Assembly (NCBI GenBank): GCA_030066455.1
Contig: JASJBQ010000019.1
Location: 1 to 22,480 of the forward strand
Direction: 5' to 3'
Source: Desulfobacterales bacterium
GTDB taxonomy: Bacteria > Desulfobacterota > Desulfobacteria > Desulfobacterales > UBA5852
DNA length: 22,480 bases
Numbering within the stretch: the stretch's first letter is position 1; each line of letters starts with the position of its first letter. Positions 6,656 to 14,768 of the stretch are shown one piece after another. Position numbers and translations under genes: made by a program. Under the pieces are notes generated by a model. It searched no databases, was not told where the DNA came from, and saw only the letters and a program-made list of their open reading frames with translations.

Positions 6656-7873
6656 ATGTCCGCAACACTCAACCATTTAAACTACTATCGCCTTCCCTGG
6701 AACTACAGCGACAACGGGATCTCCTGGCTGGAGCCGACGACGGACTGCAACCTGCGCTGCGAGGGCTGCTACCGCGACCCCAGCGGACCCGGGCACAAGA
6801 CGCTGGATGAGGTCCGCGCCGATCTGGAGGTTTTCAAACGTCTGCGCAAGAGCGATTGCATGAGCATCGCCGGGGGGGATCCGCTGGTCTATCCGCACAT
6901 CGTCGAGACCGTGCGCATGATCCGGGAGATGGGCTGGAAGCCGGTGGTCAACACCAACGCGTTGGCCCTGGACAAACCCATGCTGAACGCGCTCAAGGAT
7001 GCCGGGGTATTCGGTTTCACCTTTCACATCGACACCAGCCAGAAGCGCCCCAAGGTCACGGCCACCACCGAGCGCGAGCTCAACGAACTGCGGCTTCACT
7101 ACGCCCGCATGCTGGCCGAGGCGGGCGGGATCAGCTGCTCGTTCAACGCCACCATCACCGACCGCACCGTCCGCGAAATTCCGGACATGGTGCGCTGGTC
7201 CCAGCAACACGCCGATATCGTGCACACCATGGTCTTCATCCTGTTCCGCTCCCCCGACCTGACCGGCGAATTCGACATGGTGGTCAACGGCGAGAAGGTC
7301 AGCTTCGGCGAAACCTATAAAAATCCGGAATGGGGCGGCGAGCGGCCGCTGATGGCCCAGGACGCGGTGGATCAGATCCGCGTGGCCGACCCCCGGTACG
7401 AACCCTGCGCCTACCTCAACGGCACGGCCCGGCCCGATTCGCTCAAATGGCTGCTGGCCAACCGGATCGTCCACGAAGGCGAGGTCTTGGGCTACATGAC
7501 GCCGCGCGTAATGGAAGTCATTCAAACCTTCACCCACCTGTTTACCGGGACCTATCTGGCCTATGCCACGCCGAAAAGCACGGCCAAGGGCAAGCTGACG
7601 GCCACAGCCGGCTCCCTGCTGAGCCGCGGCATGTGGCCCACCCTGTTCGGGCTGATCAAGAACATCGTCAAAAACCCCAAGAGCATCATACGCCCGGCCC
7701 ACGTCCAGAGCATGATGATCATCCAGCCGGTCAACTTCGAGCCCGACGGGCGGCAGGACATGTGCGACAGCTGTCCCGATATCACCGTTCACGAAGGCCA
7801 GCTGGTCTGGAGTTGCCGTCTGGAGGAGCTGAACCAGTTCGGCGCCTTCGTGACCACCGTTCCCAAGAAATAA
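6656..7873 (+). CDS. Radical SAM protein with C-terminal cysteine motif, function unknown
   Basis: The 405-residue protein carries the radical SAM [4Fe-4S] motif CNLRCEGC (Cys31, Cys35, Cys38) right after a WLEPTTD strand, and the SAM-binding GGDPL (73-77, in place of the common GGEP). The first 220 residues have the look of the usual barrel. After this comes a region with a hydrophobic or amphipathic stretch (about 285-345). The C-terminus carries CDSC (Cys370, Cys373) and Cys387, possibly ligands for an auxiliary iron-sulfur cluster. No substrate can be named; no short precursor-peptide gene was seen next to it. GGAGG lies seven bases before the ATG and a good terminator follows, so it appears to be a single-gene unit between the peptidase and dnaK. 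Confidence 0.88.
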   Translation: MSATLNHLNYYRLPWNYSDNGISWLEPTTDCNLRCEGCYRDPSGPGHKTLDEVRADLEVFKRLRKSDCMSIAGGDPLVYPHIVETVRMIREMGWKPVVNTNALALDKPMLNALKDAGVFGFTFHIDTSQKRPKVTATTERELNELRLHYARMLAEAGGISCSFNATITDRTVREIPDMVRWSQQHADIVHTMVFILFRSPDLTGEFDMVVNGEKVSFGETYKNPEWGGERPLMAQDAVDQIRVADPRYEPCAYLNGTARPDSLKWLLANRIVHEGEVLGYMTPRVMEVIQTFTHLFTGTYLAYATPKSTAKGKLTATAGSLLSRGMWPTLFGLIKNIVKNPKSIIRPAHVQSMMIIQPVNFEPDGRQDMCDSCPDITVHEGQLVWSCRLEELNQFGAFVTTVPKK

Positions 7874-7886
7874 ACGCGCTAAAGAT

Positions 7887-7916
7887 GGCGCAGGGCATCT
7901 GGTTGATTCCTGCGCC
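7887..7916 (+). terminator. Rho-independent-like terminator of the radical SAM gene
   Basis: GGCGCAGG (7887-7894) pairs perfectly with CCTGCGCC (7909-7916), and the T-rich run CCTTTCTTAT follows. It begins 14 bases after the stop codon. Confidence 0.65.
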
Positions 7917-8017
7917 CCTTTCTTATCCGACCCCCCGTCGCCTGAAAGATCAGCATTCCGAGGCTTGAGCCGACCCGCCGACCACACCGAACCGGCCTGG
8001 AATTATCCTCTCCCGTG

Positions 8018-8063
8018 TTGACCAATATAATTTCATTACTATTATATTAAAAATTTTTTAATA
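8018..8063 (+). promoter_or_regulatory. Candidate dnaK promoter with AT-rich palindrome
   Basis: TTGACC (8018-8023) is followed after 19 bases by TATATT (8043-8048), or after 18 by TTATAT, in a strikingly AT-rich stretch of an otherwise GC-rich region. A perfect 19-base palindrome (TATTAAAAA, T, TTTTTAATA; 8045-8063) overlaps the proposed -10. A small hairpin GCAGGG/CCCTGC lies further down in the leader. No CIRCE element (TTAGCACTC and its inverted partner) is present, so HrcA control is not indicated. The rest of the 240-base gap after the upstream terminator shows no gene. Confidence 0.35.
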
Positions 8064-8113
8064 ATGATATTGCAGGGGGAACAGCCCTGCTTCCATCAAT
8101 CCGGGAGGACAAC

Positions 8114-10036
8114 ATGAGCAAAGTTATTGGAATCGATTTGGGAACCACCAATTCCTGCGTGGCCGTCATGGAGGGCGACGAACCGCGCGTTATCACCAAC
8201 AATGAAGGCGGGCGTACCACCCCGTCCATCGTGGCCGTCAGCGACGGGGGCGAGCGCCTGGTGGGGCAGATCGCCAAGCGCCAGGCCGTCACCAATCCGG
8301 AGAACACCGTTTTCGGCGTCAAGCGGCTTATCGGGCGCAAATTCCAGGCCCCCGAAGTACAGAAGGACAGGGTCAATCTGCCCTTCCGTATCGAAGCGGC
8401 CGCTAACGGCGACGTGCGCGTCAATCTGGAAGGCCGCGCCTACAGCCCGGCCGAGGTCTCCTCATTTATTCTGGGGGCCATCCGCAAGGCGGCCGAGGAC
8501 TATCTGGGGGAGAAAGTCACCGACGCGGTCATCACCGTGCCGGCTTATTTCGACGACAGCCAGCGCCAGGCCACCAAGGATGCCGGTAAGATCGCCGGAC
8601 TCAACGTGCTGCGCATCATCAACGAGCCTACGGCCGCATCCCTGGCCTACGGACTCGAAGGCCAGAAAGACCGCCAAATCGCCGTCTTCGACCTGGGCGG
8701 GGGCACCTTCGACATCTCCGTTCTGGAGATCGGCGACGGTGTTTTCGAGGTCAAGTCCACCAACGGCGATACCCATTTGGGCGGGGAGGATTTCGACCTG
8801 CGTCTGATCGACTACCTGGCCGAGGAATTCAAAAAGGATCAGGGAATCGACGTCCGCGGCGACAAGATGGCGCTGCAGCGCCTCAAGGAGGCGGCCGAAA
8901 AAGCCAAGATGGAGCTCTCCGCGGCCATGGACACCGAGGTCAACCTGCCGTTCATCACGGCCGATGCCAGCGGTCCCAAACACATGAATCTCAAGATCTC
9001 GCGGGCCAAGCTCGAAGCCCTGGTGGCCGACCTGCTGGACCAGCTGGAAGGCCCCTGTCGCCAAGCGCTCAAGGATGCCGGCCTGGAGGCCGGCGCCATC
9101 GACGAGGTCGTGCTGGTGGGCGGGATGACCCGCATGCCCGCCGTTCAGGAGCGTGTGAAACGGATCTTCGGTCGCGAACCCCACAAGGGGGTCAATCCGG
9201 ACGAAGTGGTGGCCATGGGCGCAGCAATCCAGGCCGCGGTGCTCAAGGGTGACATCAAAGATGTTCTCCTGCTGGACGTGACCCCGCTCTCGCTGGGTAT
9301 CGAAACCCTGGGGGGCGTCATGACCCGTCTGATCGAGCGCAACACCACGATCCCGGCCCGCCAGAGCCAGATTTTCTCGACGGCCGAGGACAATCAACCG
9401 GCCGTCAGCGTGCACGTCCTTCAGGGCGAGCGCGAGATGGCGGCGGACAACAAGACCCTGGGGCGCTTCGAGCTGACAGGCATCCCCCCGGCACCGCGGG
9501 GAACCCCCCAGATCGAGGTGGCCTTCGATATCGACGCCAACGGCATTGTTAGCGTAGCGGCCAAGGACGTGGCCACCGGCAAGGAGCAGTCCATCCGGAT
9601 CACGGCCTCAAGCGGCCTGGACCCGGCCGAAATCGATCGGCTGGTGCGCGAGGCGGAGGTGAACGCGGACGCGGACCGGCGCAAAAAAGGGCTGGTTGAT
9701 GCGCGCAACGAAGCCGACGCCCTGGTTTACACGACCGGCCAGAGCCTGGCCGAATTGGGCGACAAGATCGACGCCGGCTCCCGCCAGCAAGCCGAGACGG
9801 CCATTGCCAGCCTGAAAAAAGCAATGGCAGGTGAGGACACGGCCGAGATCCGCCGCCTGTCCGACGAACTCAAACACATCGCCCACCGACTGGCGGAATC
9901 GGTCTACGGCGCCGCCGGTGCCGCGGAAGGTGGTCACGGTCAGGGCCAGACACCAAGGGGGCCCCGGGCGGGGACAACGGGCGGATCCCCGGGCGGCGAC
10001 GATGTGGTGGATGCCGAGTTTGAAGAAGTCGCCTGA
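8114..10036 (+). CDS. dnaK: Chaperone DnaK (Hsp70)
   Basis: The 640-residue protein has full Hsp70 architecture and the normal DnaK length. The ATPase domain opens with [17 protein letters not shown], with the later signatures [16 protein letters not shown] ([12 protein letters not shown], about residue 195) and [13 protein letters not shown]. The linker is [15 protein letters not shown], followed by the substrate-binding beta domain and a helical lid. The tail is Gly-rich and ends [11 protein letters not shown], the usual proteobacterial C-terminus. It folds and protects client proteins in the cytoplasm together with DnaJ and GrpE; neither partner gene is adjacent, so this is a stand-alone copy. 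GGGAGG precedes the ATG. Confidence 0.98.
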   Translation: MSKVIGIDLGTTNSCVAVMEGDEPRVITNNEGGRTTPSIVAVSDGGERLVGQIAKRQAVTNPENTVFGVKRLIGRKFQAPEVQKDRVNLPFRIEAAANGDVRVNLEGRAYSPAEVSSFILGAIRKAAEDYLGEKVTDAVITVPAYFDDSQRQATKDAGKIAGLNVLRIINEPTAASLAYGLEGQKDRQIAVFDLGGGTFDISVLEIGDGVFEVKSTNGDTHLGGEDFDLRLIDYLAEEFKKDQGIDVRGDKMALQRLKEAAEKAKMELSAAMDTEVNLPFITADASGPKHMNLKISRAKLEALVADLLDQLEGPCRQALKDAGLEAGAIDEVVLVGGMTRMPAVQERVKRIFGREPHKGVNPDEVVAMGAAIQAAVLKGDIKDVLLLDVTPLSLGIETLGGVMTRLIERNTTIPARQSQIFSTAEDNQPAVSVHVLQGEREMAADNKTLGRFELTGIPPAPRGTPQIEVAFDIDANGIVSVAAKDVATGKEQSIRITASSGLDPAEIDRLVREAEVNADADRRKKGLVDARNEADALVYTTGQSLAELGDKIDAGSRQQAETAIASLKKAMAGEDTAEIRRLSDELKHIAHRLAESVYGAAGAAEGGHGQGQTPRGPRAGTTGGSPGGDDVVDAEFEEVA

Positions 10037-10051
10037 CAACCCACCGGTTGC

Positions 10052-10089
10052 CCGACCCCCCACGGCTGGTATCCGTCCCGGGGGGTCGG
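10052..10089 (+). terminator. Strong hairpin after dnaK
   Basis: CCGACCCCCC (10052-10061) pairs perfectly with GGGGGGTCGG (10080-10089), and ACGG/CCGT pair inside the loop. It lies 15 bases after the dnaK stop. No T-tract follows. A second small hairpin (TCCCGCC/GGCGGGA, 10163-10180) is further on. AAAACCGGC (10280-10288) can pair with GCCGGTTTT (10324-10332), which overlaps the end of the minus-strand gene ending at 10321. Otherwise the 284-base gap holds no gene I can support. Confidence 0.55.
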
Positions 10090-10320
10090 CGACCCGAACG
10101 GCGCCGGAGCGCGATGCGCACGCGTTGGTGCCCATCCAGAAGAGATCGATGTTGGTTCCGGCTCCCGCCTTTCGGCGGGATTTCACGCCGGTTCTTATTG
10201 CGCTCGGTGTTCATCCAAACGCAGCGCTTTTAAAACCGCAGGCGTCGCGTGGCGCCCTCGAGGATTAAAAAAACGCGCGAAAACCGGCCGGGGCCAAAGA
10301 ATGCCGATGATCAAGGGACA

Positions 10321-10662
10321 CTAGCCGGTTTTAATGATCCTCAAACGGCGAAGCAGCCAGGGCAGCAGAAGGAACCATTGGAAATAGCCCAGGCTGGTCA
10401 TCAACACCCAGAGGGAAAGTGAGAAATAGTAGGTCCGGGTCATTTCGTCTCCGGCCACGGACGGAAAAAACCAGACCAGCGCCTGGATGAGATAGATCGC
10501 CAGATAACCCGAGGGGAAACAGACGATCGTCATCAGCCCCAGAAATCCCACCATGGATTCCCCGGAAAACGATCCCCGGCCGAAAAAGTTGAGACCGACG
10601 CCGAAGCAGGCCATAAGCCATGCGATTTTGATGAGCTTGAACCGTTGTTCCTTGCGTTGCAT
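10321..10662 (-). CDS. Small membrane protein with three predicted helices, unknown function
   Basis: From ATG 10662-10660 the frame gives 113 residues: a basic N-terminus (MQRKEQRFKLIK), then hydrophobic segments at about 13-28, 37-66 and 78-104, and a basic tail (RRLRIIKTG). The frame is open further upstream, but that would run into the HD-domain gene ending at 10697, and the upstream residues are not hydrophobic or conserved-looking. The ribosome site is weak. I do not recognise the family. It lies 34 bases downstream of the HD-domain gene on the same strand and is probably co-transcribed. Confidence 0.65.
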   Translation of the reverse strand: MQRKEQRFKLIKIAWLMACFGVGLNFFGRGSFSGESMVGFLGLMTIVCFPSGYLAIYLIQALVWFFPSVAGDEMTRTYYFSLSLWVLMTSLGYFQWFLLLPWLLRRLRIIKTG

Positions 10663-10696
10663 CCAATGATATCCCGCTGATACGCATCCGCTGGAT

Positions 10697-11278
10697 TCAG
10701 GCGGCCGTGCCCCTGAGACCGATGGCGTCCGCCACTTCCCGCATCCCCGCAATCGTGTCGCTGATCAACTCGGCCAGCTCCACCTCCAGCATGGCCGCGC
10801 CCTTTTCGATGATGCTGCGGTCGACGCCGGCAGCGAAACGTTTGTCTTTCCACTTCTTCTTCACCGACTTGGCCTTGAGATCCATGACGCTCTTGGAGGG
10901 TCGCACCAGGGCCGTGGTGGCCACCAGACCGGTGAGCTCATCCACGGCAAAGAGGACTTTTTCCAGCGTCGACGCCGGCTCGACGTCCGTGCAGATGCCG
11001 TAGCCGTGGCTGATCACCGCCCGGATGATGGGTTCGGGCCAGTCGTTCTGCCTGAGGATTTCCTCGGTCTTGCGGCAGTGCTGGTCGGGAAACTGCTCGT
11101 AGTCCAGATCGTGGATCAGACCGACAATACCCCACAGCTCCTCGTCTTCCCCGTACTTGCGGGCCATATGGCGCATGACCCCCTCGACGGCCAAGGCGTG
11201 CCGGATAAGGCTCTCGCCCTGGTTGTATGTGTTCAGCAGCGTCCAGGCGTCGGCGCGGGTCGGTGTCGCGTGGGCCAT
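10697..11278 (-). CDS. HD-domain metal-dependent phosphohydrolase
   Basis: The protein has 193 residues from ATG 11278-11276. A second ATG six bases upstream directly abuts AGGAG, so the later ATG, with a six-base spacer, is the better start. HD-superfamily metal ligands are visible: His27 in LIRHALAVEG, His56-Asp57 in GLIHDLDYEQFP, a later His in VISHGYG and Asp in FAVDELTGL. Members hydrolyse phosphate esters of nucleotides or act on (p)ppGpp and related compounds; the substrate here is unknown. The single-domain form with CRKTEEILRQ following the HD motif is common in anaerobic bacteria. It diverges from the cyclic-nucleotide-binding protein gene at 11399 across 120 bases. Confidence 0.87.
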   Translation of the reverse strand: MAHATPTRADAWTLLNTYNQGESLIRHALAVEGVMRHMARKYGEDEELWGIVGLIHDLDYEQFPDQHCRKTEEILRQNDWPEPIIRAVISHGYGICTDVEPASTLEKVLFAVDELTGLVATTALVRPSKSVMDLKAKSVKKKWKDKRFAAGVDRSIIEKGAAMLEVELAELISDTIAGMREVADAIGLRGTAA

Positions 11279-11398
11279 CTCCATCTCCTTTGCTGGGTTG
11301 GCGTTCCAAGAAAAGCTTTTGTTTTAAAGGGATTTTCTGATATCGTTGTCCATATCCGTGTTAGGCTTTCAGCTTGAATTCCGGAGCGTATGTAGACC

Positions 11399-11878
11399 AT
11401 GGATCCCAATCTGTCAAAAACGATCGTCGCGTTCTTCATGGGGATTCCCATCTTCAGTCGCATGAATGCGGAGGAGGTCAAGATTGTGGCCAAACACATG
11501 AACGTGATCGAGCTGCAGCCGGGCGAGACGCTTTTCGAGGAGTTCGATCGCGGACGCTTCATGTGCTTCATCGCTCACGGCACCCTGGACGTCATCAAGC
11601 AGCCCAGCGGCACCGATCGCGACGTCGTCATCACCACCATGCGCAAGGGACAGTCCATCGGCGAGATGTCCGTCATCGAAAACCTGCCCCGCTCGGCCAC
11701 CATCAAGGCCCGGGAAGTGAGCAAGCTGTTCATCCTTTCCCAGGCGGCCTTCGACCTCGTGCTGGCCAAGCATTCCCACATCGGGATCAAACTGCTCAAG
11801 GGCATCACGATCCTGCTCAGCAACAACCTCCGCAAGACCTCCAGCCGTCTGGCCGACTACATGCTGCCCATCAGCTGA
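11399..11878 (+). CDS. Stand-alone cyclic nucleotide-binding domain protein
   Basis: The 159-residue protein is almost entirely one CAP/CRP-type cNMP-binding beta-barrel. It has the strand LQPGETLFEE and the phosphate-binding cassette GEMSVIENLPRSAT, in which Glu89 and Arg98 are the residues that normally hold the cyclic nucleotide ribose and phosphate. After the barrel a helix runs to the end (LLKGITILLSNNLRKTSSRL). No helix-turn-helix DNA-binding domain follows, so it is not a CRP-type repressor or activator. It may be a small sensor that works by protein contact. The ATG has only a weak, distant GGAG. It diverges from the HD-domain gene. Confidence 0.87.
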   Translation: MDPNLSKTIVAFFMGIPIFSRMNAEEVKIVAKHMNVIELQPGETLFEEFDRGRFMCFIAHGTLDVIKQPSGTDRDVVITTMRKGQSIGEMSVIENLPRSATIKAREVSKLFILSQAAFDLVLAKHSHIGIKLLKGITILLSNNLRKTSSRLADYMLPIS

Positions 11879-11983
11879 GTCCGCTGCCGGTCCCGGCGCT
11901 GGAAGCCGGTCGACTATAAGCCTGTTGCAAGTTCGGCCGATAATCAACACACGGCTGTAAACGGCATAAAAACGTCTCCGCCC

Positions 11984-12012
11984 TTGATGGCCGGGATAAA
12001 TTTTATTATAAA
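11984..12012 (+). promoter_or_regulatory. Candidate promoter of the lytic transglycosylase gene
   Basis: TTGATG (11984-11989) and TATAAA (12007-12012) are 17 bases apart, close to the sigma-70 pattern. Transcription would start near 12019, which supports the ATG at 12063 over an in-frame TTG at 12027 as translation start. Confidence 0.45.
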
Positions 12013-12062
12013 AAAGTTTAAGGCAATTGGACCGCATAGCGGATAGCGGGACGGATCTGATC

Positions 12063-12668
12063 ATGGGAGCAAAATCGGGATTCGATTGGTGGGCATTGGC
12101 GGTTGGGGGTCTGCTGGCCACCGTGCTTCTGGCGCTGGCGCCATCGCCGGTCGGTGCCGATATCTATATGTACCGCGACGCCAACGGCGTTCTGCACTTC
12201 ACCAATGTGCCGGCCTCCGCCGAATATCGTCTCTACATCCGCAGCAGCCGACCCCGTTTCAGGGCCTCCCCCGCAACCAAAAAGTTCGATGGCCTCATCC
12301 AGGACGCCGCCCGGCGCTACGGCGTCGACTTCTCGCTGCTCAAGGCCATCATCCGTGCGGAGTCCAGTTTTGACCCCCAGGCCATATCGCGCAAAGGCGC
12401 CCGGGGACTCATGCAGATCATGCCGCAAAACTTTCAGAGCCTCGACATCCAGGACCCCTTTGATCCCAAACAAAACATCATGGGGGGCACGCGTTATTTC
12501 CGCTCCCTGCTCGACCGCTACCAGGGCAAGGTGGCCCTGACGCTGGCGGCCTACAATGCCGGCCCCACCGCCGTGGACCGCTACCGCCGCATTCCGCCCT
12601 ATGCCGAAACCCAGGACTACGTCGAAAAAGTCCTGCGCTACTACAAGCACTACAAGAACAACACCTGA
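12063..12668 (+). CDS. Secreted lytic transglycosylase (SLT/GH23) with N-terminal DUF4124-like segment
   Basis: From ATG 12063 the protein has 201 residues. Residues 1-32 form a signal peptide with a hydrophobic core (WWALAVGGLLATVLLALA) and a likely cleavage after VGA. A DUF4124-like segment follows (IYMYRDANGVLHFTNVP). The GH23 catalytic domain has Glu100 in IIRAESSFDP, then GARGLMQIMP, a region with NIMGGTRYF, and the closing ALAAYNAGP-type block (LTLAAYNAGPTAVDRY). These enzymes cut peptidoglycan between MurNAc and GlcNAc in the periplasm. The protein lacks the long superhelical domain of Slt70, so it is a short form. An upstream in-frame TTG at 12027 would add 12 residues but does not suit a signal peptide. 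It converges with the branching enzyme gene. Confidence 0.92.
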   Translation: MGAKSGFDWWALAVGGLLATVLLALAPSPVGADIYMYRDANGVLHFTNVPASAEYRLYIRSSRPRFRASPATKKFDGLIQDAARRYGVDFSLLKAIIRAESSFDPQAISRKGARGLMQIMPQNFQSLDIQDPFDPKQNIMGGTRYFRSLLDRYQGKVALTLAAYNAGPTAVDRYRRIPPYAETQDYVEKVLRYYKHYKNNT

Positions 12669-12689
12669 AAACGCTTCCCCCGCCGCCGA

Positions 12690-14729
12690 TCAATCCTCTT
12701 TGAGCAGTACGATCGCCGTTCGGCTTGGCAGGTAGAGACTCAGCCTGGCCGCGGAACGGGCCGCACCCGTTTCAGCGTCAAGGGTGAAATGCGCCTGTTG
12801 TGGTGTCAGGCGGCCGTGGCCGCCAAAGGCGGCATCGTCGGTGTCCAGGACCATCCGGTATTTGCCGGCCGGGGCAGAGACGAGGTAGTCGGGTCTCGAA
12901 TTCACGGGGTCGAAGTGAAACACAAAGACCAGTCCGCCGCGTTCGAGGGCCAGCAACTTGTGGGCCTCGTGTGCGCAGAGATGATTGGCCCAGGGGGTCT
13001 GCATGAACCCGGTTCGCCTGACCAACGCCAGCATGGCCCGGTCGAAGGCCGCCAGCAGGCCGTATTTCAGATCCGGTTGGTCGACCAGACGCCACTGCCG
13101 CCGGGCATGGCGGTAGGACCACTGATTTTCGGCCCGGGGAAAATCGATCCACTCGGGGTGTCCGAATTCGTTGCCCATGAAATTGAGGTAGCCGTGCCCG
13201 GCGGTGGCCAGGGTCAGCAGCCGGATCATTTTGTGCAGGGCCACGGCCCGGTCGATGGTGAGATCCGGGTCGTCGCGGTGCATGTGGTCATACATGGCGG
13301 CCTCGGCCATGCGGAAGATCAGGGTCTTGTCACCCACCAGCGCCTGGTCGTGGCATTCGGCGTAGCTGATGGATTTTTCCGCGGCGCGCCGGTCGGTGAG
13401 CTCATGCCACAGGGCCCCCATGGACCACGCCTCGTCAGGGGTGTCCTTGGTCAGGCGAATCCAGTAGTCGGGAACCCCCATGGCGAAACGGTAGTCGAAC
13501 CCCACCCCGCCGTCTTCCAGAGGCAGGGCCAGCCCGGGCAGGCCGCTCATGTCTTCGGCGACGGTCACCGCTCCGGGCCGGTGCGCGTGGATCAGCTCGT
13601 TGGCCAGGGCCAGGTAGGTCACGGCGTCTTCGTCCACATTGGGCCCGAAATAGTCGTCGTAGCTGGTGAAGGCTTTTTCGAGACCATGATCGCGGTAGAG
13701 CATGCTGGTGACCCCGTCAAAGCGAAACCCGTCGAAGCGGTATTCATCCAGCCAGTAGCGGCAGTTGGAAAGCAGAAATTCGAGCACGGAAGGCTTGGCG
13801 TAGTCGAAACAGCGCGAGTCCCAGGCACGGTGGTGCCCCCGCGGGCCATCGTGAAAATACTGGTACAGGGTACCGTCGAACCGGCTCAATCCCTCCACTT
13901 CGTTGGACACGCTGTGCGAGTGGACCAGATCCATGATGATGCGCAAACCCAGGCCGTGGGCGCGGTCTACGAGATATTTGAGATCCTCCGGTGTGCCAAA
14001 GCGGGAAGAGGCCGCGTAAAAACTCGATACCTGGTAGCCGAAGGACCCGTAGTAAGGGTGCTCCTGGACCGCCATCAGCTGAACCGTATTGTAGCCGCCC
14101 GCGGCCACCCGGGGCAGGACCCGGTCGGTAAATTCGCGGTAGCTGCCGACGCCCTCCTTTTCCTGGGCCATGCCCACATGGGCTTCGTAAATCAGAATCG
14201 GGTCCGGCGGCGGGGCGAAATCCGCATGCTGCCATTCGTAAACCTGGTCCGGATGCCAGACCTGGGCATTGAAAATGAGGGACTGCGGATCCTGAACCAC
14301 CCGTTGCGCGTAGGCCGGGATGCGGTCGCCCGAACCGCCGGGCCAATGGATGCGCAGTCGGTAGAGCATGGCGTGGGCCAGATGGTCGGCCGGTACTTCG
14401 ATTTCCCAGACCCCTTCACGGCCGTCGACAGGCTCCAGCCGCCACGGCGCCGCTTCCTCCCAGTGGTTGATCTCGCCAATTATATAGACGGCAGTGGCAT
14501 TGGGGGCCCATTCCCGGAAACACCAGCCATCCGGTGTGCGATGCAATCCGAAATACCGGTAAGCGTCGGATGCGTTTGCAAGTGATTCACCGGGCGCCGC
14601 CAGGGCGGCGCGGCGCATCTGCAGCATCCGCTGTCGGGCTTCCAGGTCATGCGCGTAGGGCTTGAGCCAGGGATCGATGGCGAGGAATCTTTGGATGCGC
14701 TGGCTGCTGTAACGCTCGGTCGCTGTCAT
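12690..14729 (-). CDS. glgB: Eukaryote-type 1,4-alpha-glucan branching enzyme (GH13)
   Basis: From ATG 14729 the protein has 679 residues. It makes alpha-1,6 branches in glycogen by cutting and transferring alpha-1,4 chains. An N-terminal CBM48 module (FREWAPNATAVYIIGEINHW) precedes the GH13 barrel: region I DLVHSHS, region II GFRFDGVTSML (nucleophile Asp338), region III VAEDMSG (acid Glu392), region IV ECHDQAL (Asp461). The block GYLNFMGNEFGHPEWIDFPR and the short N-terminus are those of animal, fungal and plant branching enzymes and not of E. coli GlgB. Eukaryotic enzymes have ESHDQ, here ECHDQ. The start is unsure: in-frame ATG 14738 and GTG 14753 also exist; 14729 has GCGGGA at a suitable distance. 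It lies close behind glycogen synthase (stop 14769) and is the last gene of the cluster. Confidence 0.94.
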   Translation of the reverse strand: MTATERYSSQRIQRFLAIDPWLKPYAHDLEARQRMLQMRRAALAAPGESLANASDAYRYFGLHRTPDGWCFREWAPNATAVYIIGEINHWEEAAPWRLEPVDGREGVWEIEVPADHLAHAMLYRLRIHWPGGSGDRIPAYAQRVVQDPQSLIFNAQVWHPDQVYEWQHADFAPPPDPILIYEAHVGMAQEKEGVGSYREFTDRVLPRVAAGGYNTVQLMAVQEHPYYGSFGYQVSSFYAASSRFGTPEDLKYLVDRAHGLGLRIIMDLVHSHSVSNEVEGLSRFDGTLYQYFHDGPRGHHRAWDSRCFDYAKPSVLEFLLSNCRYWLDEYRFDGFRFDGVTSMLYRDHGLEKAFTSYDDYFGPNVDEDAVTYLALANELIHAHRPGAVTVAEDMSGLPGLALPLEDGGVGFDYRFAMGVPDYWIRLTKDTPDEAWSMGALWHELTDRRAAEKSISYAECHDQALVGDKTLIFRMAEAAMYDHMHRDDPDLTIDRAVALHKMIRLLTLATAGHGYLNFMGNEFGHPEWIDFPRAENQWSYRHARRQWRLVDQPDLKYGLLAAFDRAMLALVRRTGFMQTPWANHLCAHEAHKLLALERGGLVFVFHFDPVNSRPDYLVSAPAGKYRMVLDTDDAAFGGHGRLTPQQAHFTLDAETGAARSAARLSLYLPSRTAIVLLKED

Positions 14730-14768
14730 GGCGAGCATCCCGCTGGTGTACACAAGGTTTGGCCGGGT

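Noticed and set aside
6677..7987. A 436-residue open frame on the minus strand
   Set aside because: Antisense shadow of the radical SAM gene, which carries the real motifs and ribosome site.
7990..8113. CIRCE/HrcA operator at dnaK
   Set aside because: The TTAGCACTC-N9-GAGTGCTAA pattern is absent.
12789..14585. A 598-residue open frame on the plus strand
   Set aside because: It is the antisense shadow of the branching enzyme, which has full GH13 motifs. The shadow is Gly/Val/His-rich with no recognisable domain.
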